Below, piece by piece: positions 42,661 through 50,816 of a stretch of DNA of 64,000 nt. A model generated the notes under the pieces. That model was given only the letters and a program-made list of their open reading frames with translations. It searched no databases and was not told the DNA's origin. The translations under genes were made by a program, and so were the position numbers. Location of the stretch: NCBI RefSeq assembly GCF_030816965.1, contig NZ_JAUSYQ010000002.1, forward strand, positions 10,220,001-10,284,000, written 5' to 3'. The stretch is from Streptomyces canus. GTDB taxonomy: Bacteria; Actinomycetota; Actinomycetes; Streptomycetales; Streptomycetaceae. Numbering within the stretch: position 1 is the first letter of the stretch; every line of letters begins with the position of its first letter.

Positions 42661-42726
42661 GGGCCTGTCTCTTCGAACTAATGGGATCTCACGTGATCGA
42701 GGATGTGTAATCCCTACGCTGCGGGA

Positions 42727-43173
42727 ATGCGGGAGTTGACGTTGCGTATCCGGGTGGCTGCCTATGTGCTGCGCCGGCGCGCGGGACGGTCGGCGGAGTT
42801 GCTCGTGTTCGACCACGACGCGGACCTGCCGCCCGGCACGCACGTCCCGGCGGGGGGTGTGGCCCGGGAGGAGCCGTTGGAAGAGGCAGTATTGCGGGAA
42901 GTCGCGGAGGAGTGCGGGCTGACCTGCGTGCGGGTGCTGCGCCCCCTCGCGGAGGAGCACACGCCGCACCCGATCCGCCGCTTCCCCCGCCACACCACCT
43001 TCTTCGAACTGGAGGTGGACGACGACGCAGATGTCCCGGATGCGTGGGACCACCACGTGACGGGCGCGGGGCGCGACAACGGCATGACGTTCCACTGCCG
43101 TTTCGAGCCGCTGCCCCTGACCTTCCCGTTGGCGGACGGCCAGGACGCCTGGCTGGATCGTCTGGAAGCATGA
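42727..43173 (+). CDS. Nudix hydrolase
   Basis: A 148-residue Nudix protein. The Nudix box is GGVAREEPLEEAVLREVAEE followed by CGL at about residues 42-64, with all REUxEE residues present. Upstream strands ELLVFDHDADLPPGTHVPAG and downstream RRFPRHTTFFELEVDD complete the fold. The frame is open to 42703; the ATG at 42727 opens the first strand properly. Substrate unknown. It is wedged between IS481 and IS5 remnants. Confidence 0.85.
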   Translation: MRELTLRIRVAAYVLRRRAGRSAELLVFDHDADLPPGTHVPAGGVAREEPLEEAVLREVAEECGLTCVRVLRPLAEEHTPHPIRRFPRHTTFFELEVDDDADVPDAWDHHVTGAGRDNGMTFHCRFEPLPLTFPLADGQDAWLDRLEA

Positions 43174-43304
43174 GCGCCGTCGCTTGGTCGCCCCCACAGC
43201 TGGCACGTCAGGCTATGGAATCGAGCGGGCTGGTGCATGACGCCTCGTCATCAGGTGTCTCTGCGGCCAGTGACTCGTGTTCTGGCCAGGCTCGGAAGGG
43301 GGCC

Positions 43305-43490
43305 CTCACGGATGGCGAGTGGGCGGTGCTCGCGCCGCTGCTGCCCAGGAGCAACGGCCGGTGCGGCCGGTGGCGGGACCAACGCCCGGTGATCAACCGG
43401 ATCATCCACCAGCTCAGCACCGGCTGCCAGTGGTGCAAGCTGCCCGAACGCTTTGGCCCGTGGCAGACCATCCATGAACGCCATGCGTGA
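43305..43490 (+). pseudogene. IS5-family transposase N-terminal fragment
   Basis: LTDGEWAVLAPLLPRSNGRC, then GRWRDQRPVINRIIHQLSTG and WCKLPERFGPWQTIHERHA, the conserved N-terminal domain of IS5-type transposases, followed at once by a stop. The DDE part is missing in this orientation. Confidence 0.75.
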
Positions 43491-43499
43491 TGTGCATGC

Positions 43500-43615
43500 C
43501 GGTGCCGGTGCCGGGGTAGGCGGGGTCGGCGCGGACGGGGACGTCCTGGCGTTCGCAAATTCGGATGATCGTGTGGGTGCGGGCGGCGGTCGGGTCGTGG
43601 TTGCGTCCCGGGCAC
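43500..43615 (-). pseudogene. IS5-family transposase fragment, opposite orientation
   Basis: Minus-strand reading ARTHTIIRICERQDVPVRAD followed by AYPGTG resembles the middle of an IS5-type DDE protein (consensus IIRICExQxVPxxADxAYQG). It faces the fragment at 43305 head to head, so the two halves have been inverted relative to each other or come from two copies. Confidence 0.5.
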
Positions 43616-43616
43616 G

Positions 43617-44258
43617 TCACCTTGCCACGAGGAGGATGTCCTTCAATTCGTTCAGGCTGCCGATCCGGTAGCTTGCCTGGGAAAAGTCGTTCGTCTTCGT
43701 GAACTCGTTATGGACAACGGCGCAGTCGATACCAGCGGCCACAGCCGAGGTCAGTCCTCTGGCCGAATCCTCCACGACGAGGGTCTCTTCCCTGGCGGCG
43801 CCGAAGCGTTTCAGGCCGGCCAGGTACGGTTCCGGGTGCGGCTTGGCGAGTTCGTAGTCCTCGCGAACAATGACGAAATCCATGAACTGCCTGATCTGGC
43901 GCTTTTCATGGATGATGTCGAAGTCGGCCCGTTTCGCGGTCGTCACGATGGCCATGCGGACGTACGGCGACAGCTCGGCGAGAGTGTCGACGACGCCGTC
44001 GATCTCGATGGCCTCGGTCCGTAGGTAGTCCTGGTAGTAGCCGTCGCGGGCCTGGCGAACCCGGCTGAGGGTCCGGTCATCGATGCCGGCCGTCTTGGCT
44101 TGGGCCCAGGAGCCCGATCCCCGGGCCATGTCCCGGAGGTACTGATCCTTGTCCAGGGCGAAACCAACCTCCGCCAGGGCGCGTTCCGCGGCTTTGAAAT
44201 ACCAGAACTCGGTGTCGACCAGGACGCCATCATGATCGAAGAGTACGTATTTCTTCAC
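43617..44258 (-). CDS. HAD-superfamily phosphatase
   Basis: A 213-residue HAD hydrolase of the beta-phosphoglucomutase-like type. Motif I YVLFDHDGVLVDTE (nucleophile and acid Asp) at ~4-17, cap domain to about residue 85, motif II MAIVTTAKR, motif III Lys in LAKPHPEPYLAGLKRF and motif IV LVVEDSARGLTSAVAAGI. All catalytic residues are present. The GTG at 44258 with AAGGA upstream gives the family N-terminus. Physiological substrate unknown. Downstream are IS5 scraps, upstream a VanZ gene. Confidence 0.92.
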   Translation of the reverse strand: MKKYVLFDHDGVLVDTEFWYFKAAERALAEVGFALDKDQYLRDMARGSGSWAQAKTAGIDDRTLSRVRQARDGYYQDYLRTEAIEIDGVVDTLAELSPYVRMAIVTTAKRADFDIIHEKRQIRQFMDFVIVREDYELAKPHPEPYLAGLKRFGAAREETLVVEDSARGLTSAVAAGIDCAVVHNEFTKTNDFSQASYRIGSLNELKDILLVAR

Positions 44259-44361
44259 GGCCTCGTTCCTTTTCGGCAGCCGCGCCGACCAGGCGCGATG
44301 AGAGGATCGAGTCATGGCACGCCCTTCCCCTTAGGGTTCCGTATGCGGTGATCCGGGCCGA

Positions 44362-45648
44362 TCAGGACATCTGTGGCGTCACCTTCCGCCCGGTCACCGC
44401 GTCGACGAACATGTCCGGCGTCTTGGAACCCTCGGGCATCCCGACCATCCACACGGGCCGCCACGCCCCCGCGACCTTCTGCGCCAGCAGGACCGCCGCC
44501 GTGGGGGACTTTCCGGTGCGTCCGCGCACCAGAGCCTCCGCGGCGCTCCTGTCGAGCTCGGCCTTCGGCAGGGTCGGATCGGTGACGGGGCGGGCGGTGA
44601 ATCCGATGACGCGGCCCGAGGAGGTCACCGTGATGTCCAGGCGCATGGGCATCATCACGCCGTCGACGTAGCGGCGGTAGGTGAGGTGGTACATCGCCTG
44701 GTCGCCGGCCTCCGGGGCGAGGGTCTTCGTGGTGAGGCGGGCGCCGTGGATCTCGTCGGCGAACCAGGTTGCGGCGAATTTCGAGCCGATCCGTACGGCC
44801 TGCTTGCTGCGCACCGGACCGGCGTCCGCCTGGTTGTTCTTGGGGATCGCCTCGACCAGCTTGCGCTGCGGCCACCAGGCGATCAGCTTGCCGCGGTTCG
44901 TGGTGGCCGTGGCGACCAGTCCGCCGTTCTGTTTGATCTCCTCAATCTGCTGGACCTCGGTTCCCTGGCCGAAGACGGACTGGGCCGCCCCGGTGATCCA
45001 CTCGGAGGAGCCCGCGGAGGCCTTGGCCGCGGCTTCCTGCCGGTGCTCGACCGCCGCGGCGTCGTAGGTCTGGGGCGACGACGCGTGGACGATGCCGGCC
45101 AGGGCCAACAGCCCGGCGCAGGCGATTCCGGTTCCCCAGGCCGCGTCCCGCCACCAGCGGTGTTCCCCGCGCCCGCGAGCGCGCAGCCACACCAGGCCGG
45201 CCACGGCGCCGATGAGGGCGCCGACCGTGTTCATGGCGAAATCGGTCACACTGCAGGAACGTCCGCCCACCAGGTTGGTCTGCGCCAGTTCGATCACTCC
45301 GCTCAGGAGCATGCCGACGGCTGCGGCGGTGACCGGTCGCCGGAAGGCCAGGACGGCGAAGAAGACGGCGGGCACGAACAACGCGACGTTCATCCAGGCG
45401 GACGGTGAATCCAGTGCCGCCTGGAGGGACAGTCCCGTGTCGCACTTGCCGGTTCCGGCGTCGCCCGCGTTCCCCGGCAGCAGCGTCACCGTGGCGATAC
45501 CCGCGAGTGAGGCCGCCAACAGCACTCGTACCAGAGGCGGATGTCCTCCTGTGCGTGCGGCCAGCCACGTGGGAAGGCACAGGAGCGAAGCCAGCACCAG
45601 GAAGGAGACCAGCAGGCCGGGAACGGCCCTGATCGAAGCCTCGATCAC
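44362..45648 (-). CDS. VanZ-family membrane protein with C-terminal extracytoplasmic domain
   Basis: A 428-residue protein. Residues ~5-185 form a VanZ-like membrane domain with five to six helices (GLLVSFLVLASLLCLPTWLA, LVRVLLAASLAGIATVTLLP, MNVALFVPAVFFAVLAF, AAAVGMLLSGVIELAQTNLV, and the VTDFAMNTVGALIGAVAG signature). A further helix GIACAGLLALAGIVHAS leads to a ~225-residue soluble domain (SEWITGAAQSVFGQGTEVQQ, YHLTYRRYVDGVMMPMRLDI, MVGMPEGSKTPDMFVDAVTG) not recognised but PepSY-like in its last strands. VanZ proteins affect glycopeptide or lipopeptide resistance in some species; role here unknown. GTG start at 45648. Confidence 0.8.
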   Translation of the reverse strand: MIEASIRAVPGLLVSFLVLASLLCLPTWLAARTGGHPPLVRVLLAASLAGIATVTLLPGNAGDAGTGKCDTGLSLQAALDSPSAWMNVALFVPAVFFAVLAFRRPVTAAAVGMLLSGVIELAQTNLVGGRSCSVTDFAMNTVGALIGAVAGLVWLRARGRGEHRWWRDAAWGTGIACAGLLALAGIVHASSPQTYDAAAVEHRQEAAAKASAGSSEWITGAAQSVFGQGTEVQQIEEIKQNGGLVATATTNRGKLIAWWPQRKLVEAIPKNNQADAGPVRSKQAVRIGSKFAATWFADEIHGARLTTKTLAPEAGDQAMYHLTYRRYVDGVMMPMRLDITVTSSGRVIGFTARPVTDPTLPKAELDRSAAEALVRGRTGKSPTAAVLLAQKVAGAWRPVWMVGMPEGSKTPDMFVDAVTGRKVTPQMS

Positions 45649-45663
45649 GACTTGCCTTTCACA

Positions 45664-45692
45664 TGGGCGGGACGGACTCGCCGTCCCGCCCA
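45664..45692 (-). terminator. 12-bp hairpin between secreted-protein and VanZ genes
   Basis: TGGGCGGGACGG (45664-45675) and CCGTCCCGCCCA (45681-45692) pair perfectly around a 5-base loop, 16 bases after the stop of the secreted-protein gene and 16 bases before the VanZ start. Likely terminates the former and isolates VanZ transcription. Confidence 0.75.
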
Positions 45693-45707
45693 CCGAGCAG
45701 TTCCGGA

Positions 45708-46106
45708 TCAGCAGAAGCTGACGGTCGGCGTGTAGTAGGGGCCGCCGTTGCTGGCGTCCATCAGACCGGTCGCCTCACAGTCCGGGGCGTCGTTGGCGAT
45801 GCTCTTTCCGCCGAACGAGTACGAGACGGTCTGACCGGACGAGACCGACTTCAGCGGCGAGGACCAGATGCCCTCCGAGGTGTCCAGCTTCAGGTAGACG
45901 TTCACCGTGCTGCCGCCGGTCTTCTTGTACTTGGTCGTGGAGTAGAAGAGGCTGGAGTTGCCGGTGACGTTGGCACCGTCCTCGGCGGTGAAGTACAGCG
46001 TTCCGTTGCTGAGCGAGGTGCTCGTCGAAGCGGCGTAGGCGCTGCCGGCGCCGGCCACGAGCGTGGCGGCAACGGCGGTCGCCGTGGCCAGAGTGCGTAT
46101 GGACAC
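45708..46106 (-). CDS. Small secreted protein
   Basis: A 132-residue exported protein. Signal peptide TLATATAVAATLVAGAGSAY ends in AYA before AST, at about residue 25. The mature ~107-residue domain is rich in Ser/Thr/Gly and beta-strand pattern: LSNGTLYFTAEDGANVTGNS, SLFYSTTKYKKTGGSTVNVY and IWSSPLKSVSSGQTVSYSFG, with two cysteines (PDCEA and the C-terminal C) that could pair. Not recognised as a known enzyme. GTG start at 46106. An 8-bp hairpin (46135-46158) lies in its upstream region. Confidence 0.8.
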   Translation of the reverse strand: MSIRTLATATAVAATLVAGAGSAYAASTSTSLSNGTLYFTAEDGANVTGNSSLFYSTTKYKKTGGSTVNVYLKLDTSEGIWSSPLKSVSSGQTVSYSFGGKSIANDAPDCEATGLMDASNGGPYYTPTVSFC

Positions 46107-46298
46107 GCGTTCCCCTGTTTCTTTCTGTCTGATTCCCTTTCGTCTCTTTCCGAAAGGGTGAGTCTTGGGGAACCTAAATGATCTTCCGGCCTGTGTAGGG
46201 CCATCTGAGGGTCAACGCCGTTCAAAATATGGGGACTTCGAGAAGCCAAGGTCCGCAGATGCCGTAGCGGAGAGCTGGCGTGACGGACGGCGGGACGC

Positions 46299-46702
46299 TC
46301 ATGTGGGGCACGTGCCCGATGCGTCGGCCGAGGTGCGTACGTCCGAGTCGTTTGGGGCTCGGGCGGTTGGCGCAGGGCGGCACGGATGTCGTCCACGGAC
46401 GGCGGGAGGTAGCGGATGGCGGGCGGCAGCGTGGCTTCGTACTCCGTGGCCGGCTTGCGGCCGGGCTGGACCATGATGTTCCTGCCCAGCGCGGCGGCAA
46501 CGTCGTCCTCCGGTTCCTCCTGGGCCTGCACGGCACGCTCCCACCAGTAGTCCCGGAAGGCCGCGACGGCCTCGGGGTCGGCCAGGTCGAGGGCGTCGCG
46601 CTGCTCGTCGAACCCTGCACCCTCATCGCCGGGCAGAGTTTCCCGGATCGCGCCGAGAGTCTTCGCGGGATGACGCGGCGGGGCCTGGCCAAGGTGGCGC
46701 AC
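46299..46702 (-). CDS. Hypothetical protein, possibly frameshifted at the 3' end
   Basis: From a GTG at 46702 the frame reads RHLGQAPPRHPAKTLGAIRE, AVAAFRDYWWERAVQAQEEP and PPAIRYLPPSVDDIRAALRQ, clearly protein-like. The same frame then runs on to 45902, antisense-like and overlapping the secreted-protein gene, whereas a neighbouring frame ends sensibly (DSDVRTSADASG) at 46299. A one-base shift near 46350 is therefore suspected. The start lies just downstream of the SUKH gene and the two look like one operon. Function unknown. Confidence 0.45.
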
Positions 46703-46724
46703 CCACTGGTCCCTGCGCTCCTCG

Positions 46725-47300
46725 TCAGAGGGGGCCCCACACCAGGGCGCCGCCCATCATGCCGGGCTTCTCCGGGCCGGTCGCTGCCAAGGGGGCTTCC
46801 AGGCTGACCGCCATGAGTTCCAGGCAGGCGGGCAGCGACTCGTACTCCCGCTCGCGCTCCCCGAACCCGGTCCACTTGCATACTTCCCCGGTCTCGCCGT
46901 TCAGGTAGAGGCCGTAGACGGTGTCGTCGGGGTTGAAGGAGCAGAACGGTATCCAACATGGCTTCCACAGCACCAGGGCGTCCTCATCCTCGCCGTTCTC
47001 CTCCTGGAACCGCATCTGCATCTGGTTGACCTTGATCACGGCGTCGAGCGGCATCAGGGCCCATTTGCCCGGCATGAGCCCCGATCCGGCCACGCCGTCC
47101 TCACCGGCGGACAGCCGCCACAGCGCCTTCAACTCCTCCGGAACGCTCACGCCGAGGGCTTCTTCGAGAGCCACGATCTCGTTGTCGGAGGCGCCGGGCT
47201 TGAGAGCCGCGTACGACTGCAGGGCGTACTCGGCCAGCCAGTCCACGATCCGGCTCCGTGCCCGGGTGACTCGTACATCTGCTGGTGTGTCAGTGGTCAT
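46725..47300 (-). CDS. SMI1/KNR4 (SUKH) family protein
   Basis: A 191-residue SUKH-fold protein: LKPGASDNEIVALEEALGVS, VPEELKALWRLSAGED (the diagnostic G-x-P-x-D/E-x-K-x-x-W/F-x-x-x-N/S-G stretch), LMPLDAVIKVNQMQMRFQEE, then CWIPFCSFNPDDTVYGLYL and VCKWTGFGEREREYESLPAC. SUKH proteins are frequent immunity proteins against bacterial toxins but are also found without toxins; none is encoded beside it. The hypothetical gene 22 bases downstream may be a partner. Confidence 0.9.
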   Translation of the reverse strand: MTTDTPADVRVTRARSRIVDWLAEYALQSYAALKPGASDNEIVALEEALGVSVPEELKALWRLSAGEDGVAGSGLMPGKWALMPLDAVIKVNQMQMRFQEENGEDEDALVLWKPCWIPFCSFNPDDTVYGLYLNGETGEVCKWTGFGEREREYESLPACLELMAVSLEAPLAATGPEKPGMMGGALVWGPL

Positions 47301-47392
47301 GTCACCACGCCTCCATTGCGCCCCGACCCATCACACAACGGGGGCCCGAGCGCCATACGGGGACCGTCAGATATGGCGGTGGTGAGCAGGCC

Positions 47393-47707
47393 ATGTCCGC
47401 CCCCCGCCGTACGCTCTGGGCCGCACTGGTCGGCCTCCTCGGCGCTGTCAACGGCGGCCTGGCCCTGGCCCACCCCACCCGTCAGGGCCACATCCACACC
47501 TGGGTTCGGCGGAACGGGGCCGCCACGGCCCTCATGGCAGGCCTGATCGCCGTGGTCGTCGGCGGGTCGGCCGCGGCCACCGCCGACGGCGGTCTCGGCA
47601 CCGGCAACGGGCTGGGCGGCGCCTACGTCGCCATGCTGGTGGGCCTGATCGCCATCACACTCGGTTGGCTGGCCCGTCCTTGTTCCCGCTCCCGCCGAAC
47701 CGAGTGA
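47393..47707 (+). CDS. Small membrane protein (DUF6223-like)
   Basis: A 104-residue protein with three predicted membrane helices: TLWAALVGLLGAVNGGLALA, ATALMAGLIAVVVGGSAAAT and YVAMLVGLIAITLGWLARP, linked by short loops (HPTRQGHIHTWVRRNG). The layout resembles small Streptomyces DUF6223 proteins. ATG at 47393; the frame is open upstream without protein-like content. Function unknown. Confidence 0.7.
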   Translation: MSAPRRTLWAALVGLLGAVNGGLALAHPTRQGHIHTWVRRNGAATALMAGLIAVVVGGSAAATADGGLGTGNGLGGAYVAMLVGLIAITLGWLARPCSRSRRTE

Positions 47708-47784
47708 CAAGCTGATCAGCTGATGGGTTGGCCGCAGCGTATATGTACGCGCGTCTGGGTCTGCCCAAAGACGATCAGATGCCG

Positions 47785-48083
47785 CCGACTATTGGCGCGA
47801 CTCCGGCCTGCCGCAGCAGTGCCAGGGCGTCACCGTGCCCGGCGACGGCGCCTACATCAACACCGGCCTGGTCGTCCCGCACCGCAAACGACCCGGCCGA
47901 CCCCTGCTGGCCGGCGAAGAAGCCGACAACGCGGAACGTCAGCGAGTCCGCGCACGGGTCGAGCATGCGATCGGCCGACTGAAGAACTACAAGATCCTCC
48001 GCTACTGCCGACAGCACGGAGACGGCCTCCACCACGCGGTCCGAGCCGTCGCCCACATGCACAATCTCGTCTTCGCCTCGTGA
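47785..48083 (+). pseudogene. IS5-like DDE transposase C-terminal fragment
   Basis: DYWRDSGLPQQCQGVTVPGD, GAYINTGLVVPHRKRPGRPL and RVEHAIGRLKNYKILRYCRQ followed by GDGLHHAVRAVAHMHNL and a TGA: the C-terminal DDE-4-type end including the catalytic Glu in RVEHAIGRLK. No N-terminal part is found upstream. Confidence 0.75.
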
Positions 48084-48323
48084 TCAGAACAGCCACGGCC
48101 GGGCCCTGACCTGCGGAATCGCAGTCCTCTGCAATACGCTTTGACTCCGATGGGCGTGTGCAGTGCCTTCCATGTCTCGACACAGCAGCGGCAGGGGGGA
48201 CGATTCGCGGTCTCGTTGGTGATCAGCGCGGCAGAGGATCGTGCCCCGACCAGGTCACTTGGGGGGTGCCCCTATGTCTTTGGTCAAGGTGGCCGGGTGG
48301 TTGTTCGGGGCGTCTGGAACGAT

Positions 48324-48761
48324 GTGTCAGTGCATGCTGATGATCAGGTTGGCGAGGGTGTCCCTGCGGAGCTCGCGGTGTTCCTCCGGGGCGCTGTCGA
48401 CGGCCGCCCGGTGAAGATCGCTCCTTCCATCTGTGAGGGGTGCGGTGGCCGCGTGTTCTTCGTGCTGGTCAACGCGTCCGGAGCGCAACGCGAGTGCTGT
48501 GGCTGTGGGAGCTGTGCGTTCATCGCGGACAGCGAGGAGTTCTGGAACGAGGAGTCCTGGGAGGGCGACGAGCCCGGTGCGGCCGGCTGCCCGTGCGGCA
48601 GCGAGGAGTTCGAGGCCGCGGTCGCGTTCTCACTCGCCGACGACGGATCCGTCCGTTGGGTGACCCTTGGCCTGCAGTGCATCAAGGACGGATTCTCCGG
48701 CGTCTATGCCGATTGGAAGATCGACTACGGACCCACGGATCACCTGCTGACCATGGTCTAG
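48324..48761 (+). CDS. Hypothetical Cys-rich (zinc-ribbon-like) protein
   Basis: About 145 residues from the GTG at 48324, though the frame is open to 48141 and the start is uncertain. The centre holds ICEGCGGRVFFVLVNASG, then QRECCGCGSCAFIADSEEF and CPCGSEEFEAAVAFSLADDG: paired CxxC motifs suggesting one or two zinc ribbons. The C-terminus, SVRWVTLGLQCIKDGFSGVY ADWKIDYGP, is well folded in appearance and the gene ends cleanly. Not assigned to a family. Lies between IS5 and IS110 remnants. Confidence 0.6.
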   Translation: MSVHADDQVGEGVPAELAVFLRGAVDGRPVKIAPSICEGCGGRVFFVLVNASGAQRECCGCGSCAFIADSEEFWNEESWEGDEPGAAGCPCGSEEFEAAVAFSLADDGSVRWVTLGLQCIKDGFSGVYADWKIDYGPTDHLLTMV

Positions 48762-48980
48762 GTCTGCGGAGCGACTGCCCGGACAGGCTGGGATTCGTAG
48801 AAGGTTCCGCCGCGGAGCATGGCGAACAGGACGTCGGCCCGGCGCCTGGCGAGGCAGAGCAGGGCTTGGGTGTGATGCTTTCCCTGGGCGATTTTCTTGT
48901 CGTAGTAGGCCTGGGAGACCGGGTCGCCCAGGGCGGCGAACGCGGAAACGAGGAAGGCCCGTTTGAGGTTATCCGCAGGC
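48758..48980 (-). pseudogene. IS110-family transposase C-terminal fragment
   Basis: DNLKRAFLVSAFAALGDPVS followed by QAYYDKKIAQGKHHTQALLC and LARRRADVLFAMLRGGTFYE is the C-terminal end of an IS110 transposase of a different subgroup from the copies at 40.5 and 51.4 kb. It ends with a normal stop; the rest is missing. Confidence 0.75.
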
Positions 48981-48984
48981 CAGA

Positions 48985-49120
48985 ATGGTCGCGGTGGCCG
49001 AGTGTTCCTCTCACGCCGTCCTGGACGCCGCAATCGGCGGGTTCAAGGGATCCGAGCGCATCGTCTCCGACGCCCTGGACGCTCATGCCGGGGGCATTCT
49101 GCTTGCTGAACACCTGTACG
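48985..49120 (+). pseudogene. Possible IS4-like transposase scrap
   Basis: Plus-strand VAVAECSSHAVLDAAIGGFK followed by GILLAEHLYELG resembles the start of the catalytic core of IS4-type transposases (consensus ALAECGSHA...). Only ~40 codons remain, the second half is altered, and assignment is tentative. The remaining bases to 49340 are not recognised. Confidence 0.3.
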
Positions 49121-49362
49121 AGCTCGGCGCTCGTCCGTTCCCGGACTCCGGCCACCACGAGGCCGGTCGGTGTAACGAGTTCCAGCCGGTTTCGGACCTC
49201 CCAAGGGACCGTAAGGTGCTGGAACTTCCCGGTCGACCGGGGTGCGGTCTGCTGGGAAGCGTGGCCGAGCGCCAGCCGGGACGTCGACGACGCGATCAGC
49301 GTGCGCCGTCAGTACGCGCGCCTTTGAGGTCGTGTCAGTAACCGGACGCAGCTGGAACGCGT

Positions 49363-50787
49363 TCAGTCCCGGCGTCTCCTCCAGGTCCAGAGGCGTTGGA
49401 GCCAGGTGACCTGTTCGGTCCCGGGCGGGCGTCGCCGCCCGTGGACATGGACATGGACGTCTCCCATGCGCCCCGCCTGTACGGCGGGGCCGTGGACGAC
49501 CCCCGACAGGTCATTGTCTGTTCTGGCCGTGATGCCCGCACCCACGTGCCTGCCCGCGTCCTTGGACGCGGGCGCCGGGCCTGTCGGGCGAATTGCCTGG
49601 ATACGTTCGGCGGAATAGCCCCTTCTGAGGCCGATGTACTCGGAGAGTTCCAGCGATTCGACGGCGCACGGGCCGATCTCGTCCAGGGCTGCCTGTCTGC
49701 AGGCTTCTGCCAGCCCCGGCCTGCTGTCCAGCCATCGTTCCCTCTGGGCTAGCTCGGCCTGCAGAGCGGCGAGCTCGGCCTCTCGCTCTGTCTTCTCCTC
49801 CTGACTCTCCGGGACATAGTGGAACTTCTCGGGTGGGTCAGCGGCCTTCCGTAAAGCGAGCTGGACCTTCCTGACCTTGTGGTCCAGCCTGCGCCAGTCG
49901 ACCTTCCTGGGGTGCTCGCGGACCTCACAGACGATCTCCGCCAGGCGGGCCTGCGCCGTCTCTTCGGCGGCGTCAGTGCGGATCAGCTCCTCAAGGCTCT
50001 GCGACCAGGCACGGTGCGCGTTGGGGTCGACGTGCACGACCTGGGCCATATGGTGTCGCAGCCCGTCGATCTGCTTGCGCACAGCCTCAACATCCAGCAG
50101 CCGCGCCATACTTCTCGGGGAGTCGTCGGCCTTCCGCCACTCGTACCCCTCGCGCCGGCGCCGAGGGAAGCGTTCCACGAGATCGGTGAGGCGGGCCCGT
50201 TCCTGCAGTTGGATGGCGTCCTCGGGCGAGTAGCCGGGGTGCGACGCGATCTTCTTGCACAGCTTGTAGAGGCTGGTCTCCGGGCGAAGCTGGATCAGTA
50301 CGTCTCCGCGCTCCCGGAGACAGAGAACGAGAACGGCGGGAAGGCGCATCTCTGCGATACCGAAGAACGCGGCGCAACGGGACACCGCCTCGGTCCACGC
50401 AGCATGCTGCACATCCTTTGGGTATGGCGGACGCGCGACCGGGACACCGCCCCAGACGTTATGGGGGGTCAGGACGTTGGTGTGTGTGAAGTCGACGCAA
50501 TCGTCGAGCGTCAGGTTGTTCCAGAACCGGGCGATCCGGTCATCCACACCCGCGTAGTACGGCGTTTCCTCCGGATCGTCCACGAAGTAGGGATCGGGGC
50601 AGAGCACCGCGATGCGGTGGCCGGTCACGTCGTGGATGCTGGTCCAGTCTCGCGACAGTTCCTCATGCAAGGATCTGGCTTCTGCGGTGCGGGCGAGGAT
50701 AACCATGAGACCGAGGTAACCATCGCGTCGCGCAGCGTCGACGATGTAGGGCAGGGCCTCGTGTGTGTTGACTGGAGCCTTCCACAT
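49363..50787 (-). CDS. Large hypothetical protein with C-terminal RHIM-like motif
   Basis: A 474-residue cytoplasmic protein. The N-terminal ~110 residues form an alpha/beta unit (AARRDGYLGLMVILARTAEA, TGHRIAVLCPDPYFVDDPEE), suggestive of a sensor or effector fold but not recognised. Middle: RLPAVLVLCLRERGDVLIQL, then a long charged helical region (AEETAQARLAEIVCEVREHP, KTEREAELAALQAELAQRER) probably coiled coil. At residues 425-450 stands NDLSGVVHGPAVQAGRMGDV followed by HVHVHG, the SG-VxGPVxQAGxxG pattern shared with the gene immediately upstream. The very C-terminus is basic and Trp-rich (WLQRLWTWRRRRD). GGAG precedes the ATG. Interpreted as a conflict or signalling protein; experimentally unknown. 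Confidence 0.75.
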   Translation of the reverse strand: MWKAPVNTHEALPYIVDAARRDGYLGLMVILARTAEARSLHEELSRDWTSIHDVTGHRIAVLCPDPYFVDDPEETPYYAGVDDRIARFWNNLTLDDCVDFTHTNVLTPHNVWGGVPVARPPYPKDVQHAAWTEAVSRCAAFFGIAEMRLPAVLVLCLRERGDVLIQLRPETSLYKLCKKIASHPGYSPEDAIQLQERARLTDLVERFPRRRREGYEWRKADDSPRSMARLLDVEAVRKQIDGLRHHMAQVVHVDPNAHRAWSQSLEELIRTDAAEETAQARLAEIVCEVREHPRKVDWRRLDHKVRKVQLALRKAADPPEKFHYVPESQEEKTEREAELAALQAELAQRERWLDSRPGLAEACRQAALDEIGPCAVESLELSEYIGLRRGYSAERIQAIRPTGPAPASKDAGRHVGAGITARTDNDLSGVVHGPAVQAGRMGDVHVHVHGRRRPPGTEQVTWLQRLWTWRRRRD

Positions 50788-50816
50788 GGCGTCTCCGTTC
50801 GACCGTTCAGCTCAGC

